DNA of 38,968 nt, from the NCBI RefSeq assembly GCF_002204795.1, contig NZ_NIXO01000056.1, positions 1-38,968 on the forward strand, in the 5' to 3' direction. Origin of the DNA: Pseudomonas sp. K2I15 (GTDB lineage Bacteria > Pseudomonadota > Gammaproteobacteria > Pseudomonadales > Pseudomonadaceae). Positions within the stretch are counted from its first letter, which is position 1. Every line of letters begins with the position of its first letter. Positions 32,427 to 38,968 of this stretch are shown here, one piece after another. Below the pieces are notes generated by a model. That model was not told the DNA's origin and ran no database searches. It worked only from the letters and a program-made list of their open reading frames with translations. The translations under genes and the position numbers were made by a program.

Positions 32427-33341
32427 ATGTATTTTCCAATATTGAAAGGTAAACAGAATGAGTTGATAGCTTTGCGGGAGTTATCCTCTGTTATTGATGC
32501 TCGATTATTTAAGCCAGTAATTGAGCCCGTCAGAGAAAATATCTCTCCGTTAAAAAGAACTATTCAGCAGCTATCTGATAATCGTATTGTTCCCCTGGTT
32601 GTAGTAAATCCCTCTCTTGGAGATTACCGTGGTGGGGTAGATGTTATAAGCTCCATGCTGGGTGAGGAAGAAGGGCTCTACCTACCATGTGTTAAAATCA
32701 AGAGCCCTCAGGATAGTGTGGCTATTGAGTTGTTTCAGAGTTTTGCAGGTCAGGCTGCTGTATTTGTTGAAGGTAGTTTAGATAGAGCGTTGATTGAAAT
32801 AGTAAATCAATCTGTGTACACGTTGGTTAACCCTGTAAGAGTAAGTTCTACGGCTTTTTCTCTTTTGAGAAATAAGGTTGTTTATGGGGATTCTTTCAAG
32901 AAAGAAATGAAAAACTCGGATTACACCGAGGATTCATTGTTTTCCTCTCTACATACCGAATTCAGATCGCTGGAAAATGCTTTAGGCTTTGGCGACTTCA
33001 CTATTCTTAGTGAGGATTACTCTGAGTCTGGGGGACCTGCATATGTTGTTGCTGTACATCTCTCTTATATAAATAGAGATGAGTATGATGCTATGCATGT
33101 TAGACATTTTGCGTCCTATGATGATCGAACACCCACGAACCCCGGTGGGAAATTTATGGATGCTCTTAATAAACTGGTTAGTTATGTTGGCAGCAACCCC
33201 GGTAAATTTACTAGGACGCAGGGGCTGAATGAGTTTTTCGTCTTGCATTCTTCTAGGCACTATCCTGGACTTGGGCATGTCAAAAAGATTTCAATAAAGC
33301 ATCATATTGAAACCACGTGTGCCTATATTCAGGAGCATTGA
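32427..33341 (+). CDS. sce7725 family protein
   Basis: A 304-residue protein of the family typified by sce7725, which is commonly encoded next to sce7726-like genes. It begins MYFPILKGKQNELIALRELS and contains IVPLVVVNPSLGDYRGGVDV and KVVYGDSFKKEMKNSDYTED; the opening resembles the so-called beta-family proteins (YxPilk.kqgEl.AL..l). No catalytic motif of a known enzyme is evident and there are no membrane segments. AAAAGGAAG is a strong ribosome-binding site. Its TGA (33339-33341) shares its last base area with the following start, the RES gene ATG being at 33343, so translation is coupled. It is A/T-rich. Confidence 0.75.
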   Translation: MYFPILKGKQNELIALRELSSVIDARLFKPVIEPVRENISPLKRTIQQLSDNRIVPLVVVNPSLGDYRGGVDVISSMLGEEEGLYLPCVKIKSPQDSVAIELFQSFAGQAAVFVEGSLDRALIEIVNQSVYTLVNPVRVSSTAFSLLRNKVVYGDSFKKEMKNSDYTEDSLFSSLHTEFRSLENALGFGDFTILSEDYSESGGPAYVVAVHLSYINRDEYDAMHVRHFASYDDRTPTNPGGKFMDALNKLVSYVGSNPGKFTRTQGLNEFFVLHSSRHYPGLGHVKKISIKHHIETTCAYIQEH

Positions 33342-33342
33342 A

Positions 33343-34374
33343 ATGGCTAGATGCTGCATTCATTGCTTCACGGATTCAGTGTTAATCGAGGCTGCTTCAA
33401 AAGGAGCTGTTGGCAATTGTTCGCATTGTGGCGCCATAAGAGTGCCGACAATTAGCTCTGATTCGTTATTCTCAGCTGTTGAGCTTATTCTTTATAGTCT
33501 TGAAGAGTCGGCAGACGGTGAAGAATTGGTTGAGTTACTGCACAAGCAGTTCGGTATTCTCAGCCTCACGGTTGTCAGAGATTCCAAGAGATTGGCGCAA
33601 GAGATGTTTGGAGAGGAGATAGCATCTGTCAAGTATGTTTTTAGATTTGACGTATCTCTGTATTCTAGTCAATGGGCTGGGTTTAAGGAGGAGCTAAAAC
33701 ATAGGAATAGATTTTTCCCAAGAAGCTCGTTGATTTCTCAGGTGTTAAATCCTAATGCCGACAATTCAAGCTTTGAAGTTTTTTTAGCTCTGTTAGAGCA
33801 GTTGAAATCACCTTTGGAACGTGGTGAGCAGTTGTTTAGAGCGCGAATTTCTGAAGCTCCCTTGACTGCCGCCCAAATGGGAACACCTCCACCAATGGTT
33901 GTTTCTGGAGGACGTGCGAATCCGGTTGGAATACCATATTTGTATCTCGCGGAAAATGAGGAGACCTGTGTTGCGGAGGTACGGCCAAATAATGCAAGTG
34001 TGATTTATGTGTCGAAATTTGTAGCGCTAAATGACCTAAATTTGTTGAGTCTGACTAATCCTCGATGTGATTCGTCGGTCTTAAAATTTGAAGAGCAACA
34101 GCTTCAAGATGTTCTCTGCTTTCTTGATTTGTTGGAGCGATTTTCTTTTGAGTTGTCTAAGCCGATATTGCCGGATAAGTCGCATATAGAATATATTCCG
34201 ACTCAATATTTGTGCGAGTTTGTTAAGTCGGTCGCTAATTATGATGGTATTGTTTTTAATAGCTCTTTTGGGCGAGGAAAGAATTACGTTATTTTTGATA
34301 GTGGGTCTTTTGCGGCGGCAGAGCCGTATTGCGGTCAGGTCGTAAGTACTCGGCATGAGTTTTTATCGAGTTAG
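33343..34374 (+). CDS. Zinc-ribbon/HEPN-RES N-terminal and RES-domain protein (predicted NAD+-consuming toxin)
   Basis: A 343-residue protein from ATG 33343 (AGGAG upstream). Residues 1-35 hold two Cys pairs (CIHC at 5-8 and CSHC at 26-29), a zinc ribbon. The segment to about 155 looks like the HEPN/RES N-terminal domain. The RES domain fills the rest: FRARIS with Arg near 166-168, GRANPVGIPYLYLAENEETC, VAEVRP, YIPTQYLCEFVKSV, and YDGIVFNSSFGRGKNYVIFD. RES enzymes characterised so far (Xre-RES toxins, MbcT) break down NAD+. No Xre antitoxin is adjacent; the two upstream genes may instead restrain or trigger it. A terminator follows at 34402. Confidence 0.8.
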   Translation: MARCCIHCFTDSVLIEAASKGAVGNCSHCGAIRVPTISSDSLFSAVELILYSLEESADGEELVELLHKQFGILSLTVVRDSKRLAQEMFGEEIASVKYVFRFDVSLYSSQWAGFKEELKHRNRFFPRSSLISQVLNPNADNSSFEVFLALLEQLKSPLERGEQLFRARISEAPLTAAQMGTPPPMVVSGGRANPVGIPYLYLAENEETCVAEVRPNNASVIYVSKFVALNDLNLLSLTNPRCDSSVLKFEEQQLQDVLCFLDLLERFSFELSKPILPDKSHIEYIPTQYLCEFVKSVANYDGIVFNSSFGRGKNYVIFDSGSFAAAEPYCGQVVSTRHEFLSS

Positions 34375-34401
34375 CGTTTTTATAGTGTATATATTCTACT
34401 C

Positions 34402-34438
34402 AAAAAAAAGCCCCGGAATTTCGGGGCTTTTAAGTTTT
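34402..34438. terminator. Bidirectional intrinsic terminator between the RES gene and nrdB
   Basis: AAAGCCCCG (34408-34416) pairs with CGGGGCTTT (34422-34430) around a GAATT-type loop, with an A run before and a T-rich tract after. It serves both convergent transcripts. Confidence 0.9.
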
Positions 34439-34458
34439 ATGCATGTTTGGCGTGGCGA

Positions 34459-35709
34459 TCAATCCCAGCTCAACGCCCCACCAGTCTGATACTCAATAAC
34501 CCGAGTCTCAAAGAAATTCTTCTCTTTCTTCAAGTCCATAATCTCGCTCATCCAAGGGAACGGGTTCGTCGTGCCTGGATACTCTTCCTTCAACCCAATC
34601 TGCGACAAACGACGATTCGCGATGAACTTGAGGTAGTCCTCCATCATCGCCGCATTCATCCCCAGCACCCCACGCGGCATGGTGTCACGCGCGTATTCAA
34701 TCTCCAGCTGAGTCCCTTGCAGGATCATCTGGGTCGCTTCTTCCTTCATTTCAGCATCCCACAAATGCGGGTTTTCGATTTTGATCTGGTTGATCACATC
34801 GATACCGAAGTTCAGGTGCATCGACTCATCCCGCAGGATGTATTGGAACTGCTCGGCCACGCCGGTCATTTTGTTGCGACGGCCCATGGACAGGATCTGA
34901 GTGAAGCCGCAGTAGAAGAAGATGCCTTCCAGTACGCAGTAGTAAGCGACCAGGTTACGCAGCAGCTCCTTATCGGTCTCAACAGTGCCGGTTTCGAACT
35001 TCGGATCGGAGATCGAACGGGTGTACTTCAGACCCCAGGCAGCCTTTTTAGCGACCGATGGAATCTCGTGGTACATGTTGAAGATCTCGCCTTCATCCAT
35101 GGCCAGCGATTCGATGCAGTACTGGTAGGCGTGGGTATGGATCGCCTCTTCGAAGGCCTGGCGCAGGATGTACTGGCGGCACTCCGGGTTGGTGATCAGG
35201 CGGTACACGGCCAGTACCAGGTTGTTGGCAACCAGGGAGTCGGCGGTGGAGAAGAAGCCGAGGTTGCGCATCACGATGCGGCGCTCGTCGTCGGTCAGGC
35301 CTTCGGGGTCTTTCCACACGGCGATGTCGGCGGTCATGTTGACCTCTTGCGGCATCCAGTGGTTGGCGCAGCCGTCGAGGTACTTCTGCCAGGCCCAGTC
35401 GTACTTGAAGGGCACGAGTTGGTTGAGGTCGGCGCGGCAGTTGATCATGCGCTTTTCGTCAACGGCGACGCGGGCGGCGGAGCCTTCCAGCTCGGCGAGG
35501 CCTTCGGCGACGTCGAGTTTGTCCAGGGCGGCCTTGGCGCGCACGATGGCGGCGGAGTCGTTGGCGGTGACGGCGCGGGCTTCGATGGCGGCAGCAGCGC
35601 CGGCACCGTCGAGGCGGTCCATGTTGGCTTCGGTGGCGTGGCCGGCGTTGGCGCCTTTGGCAACTACTTCGCCGTCTTCTTCTTTGTCGAATTCGTCCCA
35701 GCTCAGCAT
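34459..35709 (-). CDS. nrdB: Class Ia ribonucleotide reductase, beta subunit
   Basis: A 416-residue NrdB from ATG 35709 (AGGAG ribosome-binding site); upstream in-frame codons have no family character. The di-iron/tyrosyl-radical core is clear: FFSTADSLVANN, AFEEAIHTHAYQYCIESLAM with Glu and His ligands, LEGIFFYCGF, and ILRDESMHLNFGID with the second Glu/His set. The acidic, Ala-rich first 85 residues are the extension usual in Pseudomonas NrdB, and the tail GGALSWD is the peptide that docks into NrdA. It supplies the radical for reduction of ribonucleotides. The alpha-subunit gene, usually just upstream, is not in the next 3 kb. A long leader precedes it. Confidence 0.95.
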   Translation of the reverse strand: MLSWDEFDKEEDGEVVAKGANAGHATEANMDRLDGAGAAAAIEARAVTANDSAAIVRAKAALDKLDVAEGLAELEGSAARVAVDEKRMINCRADLNQLVPFKYDWAWQKYLDGCANHWMPQEVNMTADIAVWKDPEGLTDDERRIVMRNLGFFSTADSLVANNLVLAVYRLITNPECRQYILRQAFEEAIHTHAYQYCIESLAMDEGEIFNMYHEIPSVAKKAAWGLKYTRSISDPKFETGTVETDKELLRNLVAYYCVLEGIFFYCGFTQILSMGRRNKMTGVAEQFQYILRDESMHLNFGIDVINQIKIENPHLWDAEMKEEATQMILQGTQLEIEYARDTMPRGVLGMNAAMMEDYLKFIANRRLSQIGLKEEYPGTTNPFPWMSEIMDLKKEKNFFETRVIEYQTGGALSWD

Positions 35710-36193
35710 GACGTGTCGTCTCCTGCGTGAGGGCTCTAAGGTGCCCGTGTGAAACCGGATGGTTGGGTGTTCACACGGCCCAAAGGCCGCGGTGGATCTT
35801 AAGGAATCGTTTGTTGCAGCTAGCGCACGCATTAAACGGAATCAGGGTTACGGGTGTTCTGCTTGAGGCTTGAGGGGCGGAGCGATGCTTGCGAGCTCCA
35901 GCGGGGGCCTCAGGTCTGGCTCTTCATCCCAGTGTAAAGGGATATTGCAGGCCCGATTTACCCGCGCATTATAGGGAAAAAATCGGCTTTGTGTTGCGGC
36001 GGATGGCCACGGATCGCAGACAAAAAGCCTGCTTTTCAAGCCAGAGCGCGGGTTTATTGGGGTTGGCTGGAGGGACGAGCGGTAGGATTTTTTTCGAGGG
36101 GGTGAAGCGGGGTGACGGTGAGGCCGGCTCTTTGCCGCAAGAACGATTTCTTGCGGCGAATAAGATCTGAGTTAATGGCAACTAACCAAGTTA
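35710..36193. other. 484-bp region between nrdB and the DUF2790 gene: promoter and structured leader
   Basis: I see no gene. Reading toward nrdB, a consensus TATAAT -10 lies at about 35966-35971, giving a leader of roughly 250 nt; no good -35 is present. Within the leader CCGTGTGAA (35745-35753) pairs with TTCACACGG (35770-35778). Nearer the DUF2790 gene is a perfect hairpin (36134-36157). Confidence 0.55.
36134..36157. repeat. Perfect 10-bp inverted repeat downstream of the DUF2790 gene
   Basis: GCCGCAAGAA-cgat-TTCTTGCGGC. It lies 37 bp past the DUF2790 stop. No T run follows on either strand, so it is either a Rho-assisted/3'-stability hairpin or a binding site. Confidence 0.7.
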
Positions 36194-36463
36194 TCAGCCG
36201 TTAGAGCAACCATTACCCATCACCTGATACTGAAGAATATGACGCTGACCTTGTGAGTCTTCATATTCCATTTTTACCGGTACAACTTGGCATACATCCG
36301 GCACTTCACTCATGGACAGTACTTTGGCGACGTCCAAGTGGGTGCTGTAGGTGTAATCCTCAACGGTCGGAGTGCTCTGGCTGGCTACGTCAGTCGGGGC
36401 TTCGTCGGCCAGGGCGGCGGTGGCGCACAAGCTGCTAAGGGCCATAACTAATAACGCTTTCAT
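36194..36463 (-). CDS. Exported DUF2790 family protein
   Basis: An 89-residue protein from ATG 36463 (AAAGGTAA upstream), with signal peptide MKALLVMALSSLCATAALA. The mature part YTYSTHLDVAKVLSMSEVPD, CQVVPVKMEYEDSQGQRHIL and YQVMGNGCSNG is the DUF2790 pattern, with two Cys that could form a disulfide in the periplasm. These small proteins are found in several copies in Pseudomonas genomes and have no settled function. A longer reading from 36499 would spoil the signal peptide. Confidence 0.85.
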   Translation of the reverse strand: MKALLVMALSSLCATAALADEAPTDVASQSTPTVEDYTYSTHLDVAKVLSMSEVPDVCQVVPVKMEYEDSQGQRHILQYQVMGNGCSNG

Positions 36464-36857
36464 TTGACTATTTACCTTTTGGCGGTCGAAAGGGGTCACG
36501 GGGCCCTTGTGAGGCCACGTGTGTAACTTGATTGGGAAGTTCGGATTAACGTTGCCTTCGTGGGGGCTGTTACGTTGTTAATCACAGTGCCTTGATGGCG
36601 AGGCTGATTTTAGGCGCACAGGTTTAATTCATATACCCGTGCTTTTGATAAAGACTATTGGTGGTTTTTGTAACAATCCCGAAATGAAGGTTTTTTCAGA
36701 AATCTGCAAAGCGCCACAGGCCACGGGCCAGAGCGCTGTCGGGGTATAGGTGGGCAATTTGTAGGGGCTTGTTACTACCATCGTCGAATGGTTCTATAGG
36801 CCCGGCCCGGCTACAACAGGGCCATACAACAACAACTATGTCACCGAGGTAAGAAAG
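36464..36857. other. 394-bp divergent regulatory region upstream of acsA
   Basis: No gene is seen. It must hold the promoters of the DUF2790 gene and of acsA. AT-rich stretches lie around 36625-36700. GTATAG near 36735 is a possible -10 for acsA but lacks a clear partner. The only site I can name is the A-rich Crc/Hfq motif at 36828-36835. Confidence 0.5.
36828..36835 (+). promoter_or_regulatory. Crc/Hfq catabolite-repression motif in the acsA leader
   Basis: AACAACAA fits the AAnAANAA pattern bound by Hfq with Crc, within ACAACAACAAC at 36826-36836, 22 nt before ATG 36858. Acetyl-CoA synthetase is a typical target of catabolite repression in Pseudomonas, so translation is expected to be blocked on preferred carbon sources. 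Confidence 0.65.
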
Positions 36858-38813
<1,956 letters not shown>

Positions 38814-38831
38814 GGCGGGGTTGTAGGGCAG

Positions 38832-38866
38832 AGCCCCATTCGGTGTGAGCCGGGTGGGGCTTTTTT
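38832..38866 (+). terminator. Intrinsic terminator of acsA
   Basis: AGCCCCA (38832-38838) pairs with TGGGGCT (38855-38861), with inner CGG/CCG, followed by TTTTTT. It starts 19 bp after the acsA stop codon. Confidence 0.88.
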
Positions 38867-38893
38867 GTACGATGTGAAAAACACTGAAGATCA

Positions 38894-38968
38894 ACTGTGG
38901 GAGCGGGCTTGCTCGCGAAAGCGGTGTGTCAGTCAGCACATCGGGTAGCTGATCCACCGCTTTCGCGA
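38894..38968. repeat. REPIN-type inverted repeat, cut by the window edge
   Basis: ACTGTGGGAGCGGGCTTGCT with following CGCGAAAGCGGTG is answered by CACCGCTTTCGCGA at the right edge (38955-38968); the rest of the right arm is outside the window. Confidence 0.85.

Noticed and set aside
34447..35730. 427-codon open frame on the plus strand across nrdB
   Set aside because: Antisense shadow of nrdB; residue composition (Val/Gly/His-rich) is typical of a shadow frame.

Overview
This window is a chromosomal segment of a fluorescent-group Pseudomonas. The evidence is high-GC coding DNA, Pseudomonas-type proteins (DUF2025, DUF2790, NrdB, AcsA, ZntB, a BdlA-like PAS-PAS chemoreceptor) and many REP/REPIN-type intergenic inverted repeats built on cores such as GTGGGAGCGGGCTTGCTCGCGA. 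I see no rRNA, tRNA, CRISPR array, transposase or complete prophage.

Layout. 1-5.4 kb: tail of a PxpC/KipA-like carboxyltransferase, a PiT phosphate transporter, a ZntB/CorA metal transporter, a GAF histidine kinase and a small exported PepSY protein. 5.5-9.3 kb: sterol-desaturase-like membrane enzyme, AraC regulator, GlpQ phosphodiesterase, DUF2025 protein and a small ABM monooxygenase. 9.3-11 kb: glutamine-amidotransferase-like gene divergent from a LysR regulator. 11-14.3 kb: DUF1003 protein, BdlA-like chemoreceptor and a MASE2-GGDEF diguanylate cyclase. 14.4-18.8 kb: TetR regulator divergent from a metallo-beta-lactamase-fold hydrolase, then a half-length pseudo-amidase next to an intact amidase. 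18.7-22.1 kb: SDR divergent from a GlxA-type regulator, an HTH gene behind a LexA box, and an unknown zinc-ribbon protein. 22.1-28.7 kb: MFS exporter, a polar amino-acid ABC transporter in one operon with a divergent ArgH-like lyase, and a divergent LysR regulator.

29-34.4 kb is accessory. It holds a HAD phosphatase, an HNH endonuclease, a BRO-N (phage antirepressor-like) protein, a 440-bp structured non-coding stretch, and a visibly AT-rich, tightly packed three-gene operon: an sce7726-like protein with a PD-(D/E)XK-like motif, an sce7725-like protein, and a zinc-ribbon/RES-domain protein. RES proteins of known function destroy NAD+, so I read this operon as a candidate anti-phage or toxin system. 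It is the best candidate for an undescribed system here. 34.4-38.9 kb returns to core genome: nrdB (without nrdA beside it), a DUF2790 exported protein, and acsA with a Crc/Hfq-type leader motif.

Regulatory sites that can be read directly include a near-consensus LexA box (21046-21065), a TetR-type palindrome (15152-15167), a PmrA-like direct repeat (5425-5441), a 14-bp perfect palindrome (22091-22104) and an AACAACAA Crc/Hfq motif (36828-36835).
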